Source of the DNA: Salinivirgaceae bacterium
GTDB taxonomy: Bacteria; Bacteroidota; Bacteroidia; Bacteroidales; SZUA-534
DNA: 39,112 bases
Assembly: GCA_017557785.1 (NCBI GenBank)
Contig: JAFYYA010000064.1
Location: 1-39,112 of the forward strand
Direction of reading: 5' to 3'
Below the pieces are notes generated by a model. It had not been told where the DNA came from. It did not search any database and saw only the letters and a list, made by a program, of their open reading frames with translations. The translations under genes and the position numbers were made by a program. How positions within the stretch are numbered: position 1 is the stretch's first letter; the number at the start of each line of letters is the position of its first letter. This document shows, one piece after another, positions 1 through 6,915 of this stretch.

Positions 1-249
1 CTTAACAATCTCGGCATCTTCCTGACGCTCCTCATACTCGTTTTCGCCAACAATGCCCACATCGGCAATGCCGCTTGCCACGGCCTGCGGAATGTCATCG
101 TCACGCAAATAAAGAACCTCTACCGGGAAATTCTTTGCCGGCACCAGCAGGGTGCGCTTTCCCGATTCCACCTTAATGCTCGACTCCGCAAGCATTGTCA
201 TTGTCTCGTCAAACAATCGGCCTTTGGCCTGTACTGCAATTCGTAACAT
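1..249 (-). CDS. hisG: ATP phosphoribosyltransferase, N-terminal part (cut by window start)
   Basis: First enzyme of histidine synthesis; condenses ATP with PRPP in the cytoplasm. Only the first 83 codons are in the window, starting at ATG 249 and running off the left edge. The protein begins MLRIAVQAKGRLFDE and continues with an SGKRTLLVPAKNFPVEVL segment, then LRDDDIPQAVASGIADVGIVG, which matches the start of the periplasmic-binding-protein-like catalytic domain of HisG. The assignment is independently supported by the leader upstream: a 12-residue peptide with six consecutive His codons followed by a terminator, so the gene is probably the first of a his operon continuing beyond the window. 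Whether it is the long form with the C-terminal regulatory domain cannot be seen. Family assignment is confident. Confidence 0.95.
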   Translation of the reverse strand, partial: MLRIAVQAKGRLFDETMTMLAESSIKVESGKRTLLVPAKNFPVEVLYLRDDDIPQAVASGIADVGIVGENEYEERQEDAEIVK

Positions 250-298
250 ATTATTTATCATTTAATTAAATATTCAAAACACTGTTTTCAAAGCCCCT

Positions 299-330
299 AA
301 ACAAGAAAGGCTCGCATTGCTGCAAGCCTT
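299..330 (-). terminator. his attenuator (intrinsic terminator before hisG)
   Basis: On the minus strand AAGGCTTGCA (321-330) and TGCGAGCCTT (307-316) pair over 10 bp with one G-U around a GCAA loop, followed by TCTTGTTT (299-306). It sits between the leader peptide and hisG. A competing pairing is possible: GCATTG (359-364) with CAATGC (314-319), which would break the terminator. The first arm begins 10 nt after the leader stop codon, so a ribosome at the stop would cover it and one stalled on the His codons would leave it free. Confidence 0.85.
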
Positions 331-373
331 TTGTATAATTTACATAGAACCAACCAGTCAATGCTCTGTTAGA

Positions 374-412
374 TTAACCAAAGTAATGATGGTGGTGATG
401 ATGCTGTAACAT
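374..412 (-). CDS. hisL: his operon leader peptide MLQHHHHHHYFG
   Basis: Too short for ordinary gene calling. On the minus strand ATG (410-412) opens a 12-codon frame, MLQHHHHHHYFG, ending in TAA (374-376). The six consecutive histidine codons (386-403) lie upstream of hisG, with a strong hairpin between. This is the classic arrangement of a histidine attenuation leader: ribosome stalling on His codons when charged tRNA-His is scarce. A promoter-like TACCTTTG (435-442) with TTG at 462-464 lies about 25 nt upstream of the ATG, so the transcript would have a short 5' end. I infer translation; it is not shown. Confidence 0.9.
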   Translation of the reverse strand: MLQHHHHHHYFG

Positions 413-434
413 TTCGTCCTAATTTTTTGTGCCA

Positions 435-464
435 CAAAGGTAAGTGCAGATTTTTAATACGCAA
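435..464 (-). promoter_or_regulatory. Bacteroidota promoter for hisL-hisG
   Basis: Minus strand: -7 element TACCTTTG (435-442) and a TTG -33 element (462-464) separated by 19 nt, matching the TAnnTTTG/TTG consensus of the primary sigma factor in this phylum. Divergent from the tRNA-Leu promoter. Confidence 0.75.
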
Positions 465-521
465 TATATTTTGGTGTAAAAATCGGGTAGTGGAAAATAT
501 TTTTTCAACCGCACATTTTTG

Positions 522-551
522 TTTGCGATTATCAAAAATTGTCTACTTTTG
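522..551 (+). promoter_or_regulatory. Promoter for the tRNA-Leu pair
   Basis: TTTG (522-525), 18-nt spacer, then TACTTTTG (544-551), 14 nt before the first tRNA base. Matches the Bacteroidota consensus. Confidence 0.75.
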
Positions 552-564
552 CACCCGCTTGAAA

Positions 565-651
565 GCCTAAGTGGCGGAATTGGTAGACGCGCTAGTTTCA
601 GGGACTAGTGTTAGCAATAACGTGCAGGTTCGAGTCCTGTCTTAGGCACCA
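565..651 (+). tRNA. tRNA-Leu (anticodon CAG)
   Basis: The acceptor arms GCCTAAG and CTTAGGC pair, and the anticodon stem CTAGT/ACTAG closes a 7-nt loop TTCAGGG, giving anticodon CAG (codon CUG). A long variable arm marks a class II tRNA, as expected for leucine, and the T arm contains GGTTCGAGTCC. The 3' CCA is encoded (649-651). It is followed after about 20 nt by a second tRNA-Leu and a shared terminator, so the two are probably one transcript. Confidence 0.95.
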
Positions 652-671
652 AAAACAGTTCTTTTTTTCTT

Positions 672-756
672 GCCCAGATGGTGAAATTGGTAGACACGCT
701 ACTTTGAGGGGGTAGTGGCCGTTTTGGCTGTGCAAGTTCGAGTCTTGTTCTGGGCA
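672..756 (+). tRNA. tRNA-Leu (anticodon GAG)
   Basis: Acceptor arms GCCCAGA/TCTGGGC; the anticodon stem CTACT/GGTAG closes loop TTGAGGG, giving anticodon GAG (codons CUC/CUU). It has a long variable arm of class II type and a T arm with AGTTCGAGTCT. Unlike its neighbour it does not encode CCA: the bases after the discriminator are CTA. Cotranscription with the CAG tRNA is inferred from the 20-nt spacing. Confidence 0.94.
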
Positions 757-760
757 CTAG

Positions 761-788
761 AGATTGTCGGTTGCGGCAATCTTTTTTT
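761..788 (+). terminator. Terminator of the tRNA-Leu pair
   Basis: AGATTGTCG pairs with CGGCAATCT over 9 bp (one G-U) around a 4-nt loop, followed directly by a T run (782-788). Confidence 0.85.
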
Positions 789-892
789 ATGCCCTTTCGG
801 GAAATATCTAGTTAACTGCAAATTAACCGCACCTGTTAAATTTTTCTTCGGCTCTTTTTATTACCGCCGACTGTTTTCTCTCTGAAATTCTT

Positions 893-900
893 TATGTTTG
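893..900 (+). promoter_or_regulatory. Possible -7 element for the BspA-like genes
   Basis: TATGTTTG fits TAnnTTTG. No clear TTG lies at the right distance upstream. If used, it gives a 5' leader of about 110 nt that would contain the palindrome at 932-959. Confidence 0.4.
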
Positions 901-931
901 TTGTTGACATTCGAAAAAAATGCAGCATGTT

Positions 932-959
932 GTAGAGACGCGCCATGGCACGTCTCTAC
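932..959. repeat. Palindromic element, copy 1
   Basis: GTAGAGACG and CGTCTCTAC arms flank a 10-nt centre that is itself nearly palindromic (GCCATGGC). Copies 2 and 3 (2717-2745, 4441-4468) keep the outer arms and have different but still self-complementary centres. This copy is intergenic, upstream of the first BspA-like gene. Confidence 0.85.
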
Positions 960-1015
960 CAAAAGCAAAAACCGAAACAAATAATTATCTAATAACCAAT
1001 AAAATAATTTAAAAC

Positions 1016-2824
1016 ATGAAACGCATTTTCTTGTTCTTATGCGCTGCAATGCTCACCGCACAGGCATGGGCGCAGATAACTTATTTCACTATTGGCAATC
1101 TGGAATACACCGTAACCGACGAAACAAAACATTTTGTTTCTGTTGGCAAAGGCTCAACATACCCTACAGGTGAACTTGAAATTCCTTCAACAGTCAAAAA
1201 AGGAAACATAACTTATACGGTTACGAGTATTGGCCGCATTGGCAGATCTGCGTTCGAAAATTGCAGCGGCCTTACATCAATCACCATTCCCAATTCGGTC
1301 AAAACCATTGGTGCCAACGCGTTCTTGGGTTGCAGCGGCCTGACATCAGTCACCATTCCCAATTCGGTTACAAGCATTGGCAACTCTGCGTTCTGTGGTT
1401 GCATCGGCCTGACAGAAATAAATGTGGAAAGTGCCAACACAAAATATACATCTGAAAATGGTGTCTTGTTCAATAAAAACAAAACGACTATTGTATGTTT
1501 CCCTGCAGGAAAAGCCGAAACAGAATACACCATTCCCAATTCGGTTACAAGCATTGACAACTCTGCGTTCCGTTATTGCAGCGGACTTACATCAGTCACC
1601 ATTCCCAATTCGGTTACAAGCATTGGCGACTATGCGTTCCGTGGTTGCAGCAGCCTTACATCAGTCACCATTCCCAATTCGGTTACAAGCATTGGCAGCT
1701 TTGCGTTCGAAAGTTGCAGCGGCCTGACATCTGTCACCATTCCCAATTCGGTTACAAGCATTGGCGACTATGCGTTCTATAATTGCAGCGGCCTAACATC
1801 AGTCACCATAGGCAATTCGGTTACAAGCATTGGTATAGCTGCGTTCGATGGTTGCTACGGCCTTACATCAGTCACCATTCCCAATTCGGTTACAAGCATT
1901 GGTGACTATGCGTTCTCAGGTTGCAGCGGCCTGACTTCGATAGCCTACGATGGAACAAGCGAACCCACTATAGGAACGAATGCTTTTTCGGGTGTCAACA
2001 GTTCGGTTATAGCATGTGTTCCGGAAGATTATACTTCTAATAAATTTGGTGGATTTGGTGTATATATAGGGCATAATAAAGTAACCGACCAGGCTGTTTC
2101 GCCCACTTGCACAGAAACAGGTTTAACCGAAGGCGTGCATTGCTCAAATTGCGGGCGAGTATTTGTTGCGCAAGAAGAAATTCCCGCCATCGGCCACACC
2201 GCAGCAGAAGCCGTAGCCGAGAACTACGCTGCGCCAACGTGCACGGCAGCGGGGGCGGTGGATTCGGTGGTTTACTGCACAACTTGCAAAAGTGAGCTAA
2301 ACCGCAAACCAATAGTAATCACCGCCACCGGCCACAAAGAAGTTGTGGATGTCGCTGTGGCAGCAACATGCACCGCAGCAGGCAAAACCGAAGGCAAGCA
2401 CTGTTCGGTATGTAATGATGTTTTAGTACCGCAAACAGAAATACCTGCTTTAGGGCACGATTTCAAAACCTACACATTCGACAACAATGCCACAACCGAA
2501 GCCGATGGCACTGAAACGGCACAATGTGAGCGCGGTTGCGGTGAGAAAGACACACGTATAGCTGAAGGCACTAAGATTGCCACAACACCAGAGAAAGGCA
2601 CCGCCGTTACCGAATCGGCCGCCAACGCTGTCAGCATCTACACACGCAACAATGAAATTGTGGTTGAAAACGCCACCGCCGAAATCCGCATTTATGATGC
2701 AATGGGACGTCTGATTGTAGAGACGCCACATTGTGACGTCTCTACGAAAATCCGCGTAAACACCCCCGGCGTTTACCTTGTAAAGGTTGGCAATATCGCA
2801 AAACGAGTAATGATAAATTATTAA
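1016..2824 (+). CDS. BspA-type leucine-rich-repeat surface protein with T9SS sorting domain
   Basis: Predicted exported protein of 602 residues. It has a signal peptide at the N-terminus (MKRIFLFLCAAMLTAQAWAQ). Residues about 65-330 are tandem 23-residue LRR_5/BspA repeats of the form LTSVTIPNSVTSIGDYAF..C. One non-repeat insert near residue 140 (NGVLFNKNKTTIVCFPAG) is typical of the family. From about 360 to 520 there are about four modules with CxxC pairs and a conserved GH (for example CSNCGRVFV...IPAIGH), the last one degenerate. The final 66 residues are a T9SS type A sorting domain (IRIYDAMGRLIV...VNTPGVYLVKVG...KRVMINY). Family members are surface adhesins; the ligand here is unknown. 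The LRR units are also near-identical at DNA level. The sorting domain contains the palindromic element at 2717-2745 in frame. A paralogue follows 21 bp downstream, probably cotranscribed. Confidence 0.9.
   Translation: MKRIFLFLCAAMLTAQAWAQITYFTIGNLEYTVTDETKHFVSVGKGSTYPTGELEIPSTVKKGNITYTVTSIGRIGRSAFENCSGLTSITIPNSVKTIGANAFLGCSGLTSVTIPNSVTSIGNSAFCGCIGLTEINVESANTKYTSENGVLFNKNKTTIVCFPAGKAETEYTIPNSVTSIDNSAFRYCSGLTSVTIPNSVTSIGDYAFRGCSSLTSVTIPNSVTSIGSFAFESCSGLTSVTIPNSVTSIGDYAFYNCSGLTSVTIGNSVTSIGIAAFDGCYGLTSVTIPNSVTSIGDYAFSGCSGLTSIAYDGTSEPTIGTNAFSGVNSSVIACVPEDYTSNKFGGFGVYIGHNKVTDQAVSPTCTETGLTEGVHCSNCGRVFVAQEEIPAIGHTAAEAVAENYAAPTCTAAGAVDSVVYCTTCKSELNRKPIVITATGHKEVVDVAVAATCTAAGKTEGKHCSVCNDVLVPQTEIPALGHDFKTYTFDNNATTEADGTETAQCERGCGEKDTRIAEGTKIATTPEKGTAVTESAANAVSIYTRNNEIVVENATAEIRIYDAMGRLIVETPHCDVSTKIRVNTPGVYLVKVGNIAKRVMINY
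2717..2745. repeat. Palindromic element, copy 2 (inside coding sequence)
   Basis: 29-nt version with arms GTAGAGACG/CGTCTCTAC and an 11-nt centre. It lies inside the sorting-domain codons of the first BspA-like gene and is read through as V-E-T-P-H-C-D-V-S-T, keeping the frame. Confidence 0.85.
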
Positions 2825-2845
2825 TAATGAATTAAATACAATTTT

Positions 2846-4429
2846 ATGAAACGCATCTTTGTTTTATGCCTTGCCGCAATGCTTGCCACACAGACGTGGG
2901 GGCAGACCATTTTTACGGTTAAAAGTTTGGATTTCACGGTAACCGACGAAACAAACCATTATGTTTCAACAGTTGCTAATAGCTCACTAAATCCTGCCGG
3001 TGCTCTCGATATCCCAGAAAAAGTAACCAACCCCAACAATGGTATGGAATATACTGTTACAAGCATTGGCAAGGGAGCGTTCTCTTATTGCGGTCTGACA
3101 ACAGTCACCATCCCCAATTCGGTGACAATAATTGGGGAAAATGCATTCTATGAATGCTGTGACCTAACATCGGTTACCATCCCCAATACGGTGACAACCA
3201 TCGGTGCAAGCACGTTCTATAATTGTAGCAGCTTGGAATCAGTCACCATCCCCAATTCGGTGACAAGCATTGGCAACAGCGCGTTCTCTGATTGTTACGA
3301 TCTGACATCAATAACCATTCCTAATTCGGTGACAAGCATTGGCGACGGTGCTTTCCTTGGTTGCGGCTTGACATCAGTAAACATACCCAATTCAGTTACA
3401 AGCATTGGCAGCTATGCGTTCGATGGTTGCGGCGGCCTGACATCACTTACCATCTCTAATTCGGTGACAAGCATTAACAAATGTGTGTTCCGTGGTTGCA
3501 GCAACCTGAAATCAGTCTCCATTCCCAATTCGGTTACAAGCATCAGCGAAAGTGCATTCGAAAATTGCAGCGGCCTGACTTCGATAGCTATTCCTAATTT
3601 GGTTACAAGCATCGGCAAGCGGGCGTTCTGGATGTGCTGCAGTCTGACATCAATAACCATCCCAAATTCGGTAACAAGCATTGGTAGCGATGCTTTTTAT
3701 CTTGTGAAAAACATTTCTTATTCAGGCAATGTTTTTGGAATCCCTTGGGGCGCATTAACCGTTAATGGGATAATCGATGGTGATTTTATATATTCAGATA
3801 ATGCAAAAGCAAAACTTACCGCTTATATAGGAAATGATAGCAATGTGGTTATTCCCTTTTCTGTTACAAGCATTGCCCCCCAAGCGTTCGTTGGCAGCAG
3901 CATTACAGCCGTTACCATACCTGAATCGGTTACAAACATTGGCCATAGGGCGTTCAAGGATTGTAAAGCCCTGGCATCAGTCACCATCCCCAATTCGGTT
4001 ACAAAAATTGGGGAATATGCGTTCTATGAATGCAGTGGCCTGACATCAATAACCATCCCAAATTCGGTTACTAGCATTGGCGTAAGCACGTTCTATAATT
4101 GCAGCAGCCTGACATCTTTCACCATCCCAAATTCGGTTACAAGCATTGGTGTAGGTGCATTCCGTGGTTGCAGCGGCCTGACATCAGCATCCATTCCCAA
4201 TTCGGTTACTAGCATTGGGAACTATGCGTTCGAATTTTGCAGCGGTCTGACATTAGTCATCATCCCAAATTCGGTTACAACCATTGGCAAAGGCGCATTC
4301 CGTGGTTGCAGCAACGCCACCTTGTATTGCGAAATTGAAGAATCTTCAAAACCTGACGGTTGGGATTCTGATTGGAACAATAGCGACAGGCCGGTGAAAT
4401 GGGGATGTAAGGCCGATATTCGCCCATGA
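2846..4429 (+). CDS. BspA-type leucine-rich-repeat protein lacking its sorting domain
   Basis: Predicted exported protein of 527 residues, paralogue of the gene just upstream. The signal peptide MKRIFVLCLAAMLATQTWGQ is similar to that of its neighbour. Residues about 60-285 and 335-500 are two blocks of 23-residue LRR_5 repeats (LTSITIPNSVTSIG..AF), separated by a non-repeat segment near 285-335 (YSGNVFGIPWGALTVNG). It ends in DGWDSDWNNSDRPVKWGC, which in this family normally precedes a C-terminal domain. Here the frame stops at TGA 4427-4429, and the tail of a T9SS sorting domain lies just downstream in other frames (4430-4550). The protein may therefore be exported to the periplasm but not anchored through the type IX system. 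Family assignment is firm; loss of surface display is inferred. Confidence 0.88.
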   Translation: MKRIFVLCLAAMLATQTWGQTIFTVKSLDFTVTDETNHYVSTVANSSLNPAGALDIPEKVTNPNNGMEYTVTSIGKGAFSYCGLTTVTIPNSVTIIGENAFYECCDLTSVTIPNTVTTIGASTFYNCSSLESVTIPNSVTSIGNSAFSDCYDLTSITIPNSVTSIGDGAFLGCGLTSVNIPNSVTSIGSYAFDGCGGLTSLTISNSVTSINKCVFRGCSNLKSVSIPNSVTSISESAFENCSGLTSIAIPNLVTSIGKRAFWMCCSLTSITIPNSVTSIGSDAFYLVKNISYSGNVFGIPWGALTVNGIIDGDFIYSDNAKAKLTAYIGNDSNVVIPFSVTSIAPQAFVGSSITAVTIPESVTNIGHRAFKDCKALASVTIPNSVTKIGEYAFYECSGLTSITIPNSVTSIGVSTFYNCSSLTSFTIPNSVTSIGVGAFRGCSGLTSASIPNSVTSIGNYAFEFCSGLTLVIIPNSVTTIGKGAFRGCSNATLYCEIEESSKPDGWDSDWNNSDRPVKWGCKADIRP

Positions 4430-4550
4430 TCAGCGTTATCGTAGAGACGCGGCGCGCCACGTCTCTACAACCGAATTCCGCATCAACGCCGCAGGAATCT
4501 ACATTGTAAGGGTAGGGAGCGTGACCAAGCGGGTAATGGTAAATGAATGA
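4430..4550 (+). pseudogene. Remnant of a T9SS sorting domain, out of frame
   Basis: In the frame starting at 4467 the sequence reads TTEFRINAAGIYIVRVG followed by SVTKRVMVNE and a stop at 4548-4550. This is the last part of a type IX sorting domain (compare KIRVNTPGVYLVKVG...KRVMINY in the upstream gene). The earlier MGRLIV-like strand is visible only as a fragment in a different frame around 4426-4446. The expected strands between WGC and that point are missing. The palindrome at 4441-4468 sits at the same place as in the upstream gene but is 28 nt, not 29, so it cannot keep the same frame. Reads as an internal deletion plus frameshift. Confidence 0.8.
4441..4468. repeat. Palindromic element, copy 3
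   Basis: 28-nt version: GTAGAGACG, a 10-nt centre rich in GGCGCGCC, CGTCTCTAC. Located inside the sorting-domain remnant, at the position homologous to copy 2. Confidence 0.85.
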
Positions 4551-4571
4551 TTGGCCATTTTTAAACACTAT

Positions 4572-4601
4572 AAAGACGGATTTGCAGTCCGTCTTTTTTT
4601 T
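4572..4601 (+). terminator. Terminator after the BspA-like genes
   Basis: AAAGACGGA and TCCGTCTTT pair over 9 bp around a 7-nt loop (TTTGCAG), followed by T residues to 4601. Confidence 0.88.
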
Positions 4602-5227
4602 GAGATTATCAGATATTGCCGGCTGTAAAATCTTTCCATAGCATGATAACGAATGGTATAAATTATTGATATAAAACCAATTCCACAAACCAATATTTTT
4701 ATCTTTTCCGCAATTTGTCCTGGCCAAATTTCCTGAAACATTCTATTAGCGATCTTAACCCGTTACTCAGCAGTTTCAGCCAAAAAAAACAAGAAAAAAG
4801 GGGCTTTTTATATATCCTATTTAACATAATATAAATTATCAGACAAGGGGGGGGGGCAATATTAATTTTAGTCTGAATATCATTAATTTATATACTATAT
4901 CAATAATCAAAAAATCAACGAATCGTTCTATTATGCAGAAAAAAATCTGCGGAAAAATTTTTAATCGAACCTCAGAAAGTTCACAGATCGTCTGTAAGAA
5001 TCTCATAAAGTTGTCGATTGTTCTGAATTCTATATCAATCACTGATAATCCAAAATTTTCGCATAAAACCATCAGTTCATCAGAAACTCACAAAATATTC
5101 AAATCTCAGCGAGTTCGCGTGCCGCCAAAATTGACGTAAAACGACAAACATATCGAGTTTGAACAAAATATGCGATTCTCAGAAAGTTCGCCGGATTTTA
5201 GCGTTCTAGAAATTCGTTAGCCGAAAA
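4602..5227. other. AT-rich non-coding gap with a G10 run
   Basis: No convincing gene was found on either strand. The stretch is AT-rich except for ten consecutive G at 4847-4856. The right half (about 4930-5200) contains loosely repeated phrases such as CTCAGAAAGTTC (twice, about 4970 and 5175) and CTCAGCGAGTTC (about 5105). Related wording occurs in the other large gap near 9190-9290 (AAATCTGAGCGAGTTT, ATCTGTAAGG, GGAAAAATTT), so these may be decayed copies of a dispersed sequence. Confidence 0.5.
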
Positions 5228-6154
5228 TCAAAACAACGGTCTGAACGAATGCCAAATTTTTAGCAGCGGACAACTGATTCTCGAAATCTGATAATATTCC
5301 GACGGCTCGGTTCCGAAACGCTGGTACGACTGTTCGACGCCTTCGAGCATGCTGCCTTCGAAATCGAACGATTTGGTGACCGTTGCAGCCAATTTTATGG
5401 CATTGAACATCAGCAAATCGCCAACGCCTGAAGCGCGATATTTATCTGGAAACGAATAAGTTAGCGCATACATTGCCGAATCGTCCCAAACAACGAACAA
5501 TGCACCATGTGTAACATTCTCTGAATCAACAGCATACAAGATTGTGCCTGCATTGTGCGCCACACATTCCGAATGCAGTTTCAGGAACATATCGCGCGAA
5601 AAACCGGGCTTTTGGCCTTTTTCTCTCAATCCGGCAGCAAAAAAATCGTAGAACTTCTCTCCTGCCATATTTTGCCTGATTTCTAGTGATTTAGCGGCTT
5701 TTCGTATGTTTCTTTTCTTCGATTCATCGAAATTATCAAACACGTGGTCAATGTCTGTTAAATCGTTGATTTTCAAACTATAGCGTGTTGTCTGCTGAAA
5801 ACCGTGCCACAGATACGGTGTCCAATATTTGAACGTGTGGCTCATGTTGATGGCTGTGAATGCGGTCTTGGGCAAGTTGCCGATAAAATATTCCGATGCC
5901 ATTTTGCTATGGCTCAGTGTGTTCTCTACGAATGAATACTCACCAAGAAACTGCGTCAGCGGCGGCATGACAATGTAGCGCAGGCCGCATTTCCGCTTGA
6001 CAAAACAGACAAACACCGACTCAACACTGCCATTCCTTTCGAAAGCAACGGCAAGCCACTCTCCGCCTTCGCCAACGGCATCGAGCCACCACGATTTGAA
6101 GAAAATCGGCAGTTTGTCGTCAAGCAATTTGTACTGTTCCTTATCCATTGGCAT
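5228..6154 (-). CDS. FemAB-like / BioF2-type GNAT acyltransferase
   Basis: Probable cytoplasmic acyl- or aminoacyl-transferase of 308 residues. The second half carries the features of Acetyltransf_6/FemAB-like GNAT folds: a basic helix (SKKRNIRKAAKSLEIR) near residue 140, then FFAAGLREKGQKPGFSRDMFLKLH, an acceptor-side strand pair (GTILYAVDSENVTHGALFVVWDD), and SGVGDLLMFNAIKLAA with FDFEGSMLEGVEQSYQRFGTEP near the C-terminus, as in peptidoglycan or polysaccharide N-acyltransferases. The substrate cannot be read from the sequence. ATG at 6154 and an in-frame ATG at 6148 are both possible starts. A TATTTTTG element on the minus strand at 6206-6213 could be the promoter. The next gene upstream on the same strand ends about 90 bp away, so cotranscription is possible but unproven. 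Confidence 0.72.
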   Translation of the reverse strand: MPMDKEQYKLLDDKLPIFFKSWWLDAVGEGGEWLAVAFERNGSVESVFVCFVKRKCGLRYIVMPPLTQFLGEYSFVENTLSHSKMASEYFIGNLPKTAFTAINMSHTFKYWTPYLWHGFQQTTRYSLKINDLTDIDHVFDNFDESKKRNIRKAAKSLEIRQNMAGEKFYDFFAAGLREKGQKPGFSRDMFLKLHSECVAHNAGTILYAVDSENVTHGALFVVWDDSAMYALTYSFPDKYRASGVGDLLMFNAIKLAATVTKSFDFEGSMLEGVEQSYQRFGTEPSEYYQISRISCPLLKIWHSFRPLF

Positions 6155-6242
6155 TCATATATTTACACAAATAACGCCATTAATCGGCTTTTGATTGTGC
6201 TTTCGCAAAAATAGTTTTTTTATCGGTCGCACCGCCCTGCTC

Positions 6243-6776
6243 TCACTTGACCCGCCCGCCTTTGATGAAAGCATTGCGGTAATATTCCTTTTCGAGACTA
6301 TTCACTTCAACGCCTTTCGATGTGCTTGCATGGGCAAACTTGCCGTTCTTCAGGTACACACCAACGTGGTTCGGCTTTTTAGAGCGTTTCCCGTCGGTGC
6401 GGAAAAAAACAAGATCACCTTCGCGCAGTTTCCCCTTTCGGATTCGCCGACAGTCGTCAGAGTAAATGTCTTCGACCGTACGGTGCAACTTGATGCCATA
6501 CACATCTTTATATATAGCATCGGCAAAACCTGAGCAATCGACACCGCTTTTTGTGTTGCCGCCAAGCCTGTACCTTACGCCTAGCCACGATGAAACCTGC
6601 TTGTAGAGTTTGATATTGTCTTTTTTGGTGATTTCAATCCCCATCCGCTTCGAGAGCGCGGCTCGTTCTTCGACTGCGGCACTGCGCGATGCGGAACACG
6701 ACGATACCAACAACAAAACCGCCACCGCCATTGGCAGTAACCTTAAACTGTTTCTGATTTTTTCCAGAAAACTCAT
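6243..6776 (-). CDS. NlpC/P60 family lipoprotein (cell-wall endopeptidase)
   Basis: Predicted lipid-anchored cysteine peptidase of 177 residues that would cut peptide stems of peptidoglycan. The N-terminus MSFLEKIRNSLRLLPMAVAV is followed by a lipobox LVSSC. The NlpC/P60 domain covers about residues 50-175: GVRYRLGGNTKSGVDCSGFA contains the catalytic Cys, GDLVFFRTDGKRSKKPNHVGVYL contains the catalytic His, and a third polar residue follows in the FAHAS region. An earlier in-frame ATG (6803) would add nine residues, but the internal ATG at 6776 gives a better lipoprotein signal. A TTTG-ending promoter-like element overlaps 6804-6811, which would place the transcript start inside the longer version. 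Family assignment is firm, the start is a judgement. Confidence 0.88.
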   Translation of the reverse strand: MSFLEKIRNSLRLLPMAVAVLLLVSSCSASRSAAVEERAALSKRMGIEITKKDNIKLYKQVSSWLGVRYRLGGNTKSGVDCSGFADAIYKDVYGIKLHRTVEDIYSDDCRRIRKGKLREGDLVFFRTDGKRSKKPNHVGVYLKNGKFAHASTSKGVEVNSLEKEYYRNAFIKGGRVK

Positions 6777-6915
6777 TCCGTTTAAAGCAGCGATTTTGAC
6801 CATCAAATATTATGTTAAATAAAACTATTTTTTGAACAATTTCTGAAAAATTCCATTTTTCAGCCTAAATCGGTCTATATGTTACAAAATTAAACCGCGA
6901 AAAGTCTATCAAATT

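Noticed and set aside
1240-4310. Possible CRISPR-like direct repeats
   Set aside because: The regular repeats are 69-bp in-frame LRR codons without unique spacers, inside open reading frames; no cas genes are present.
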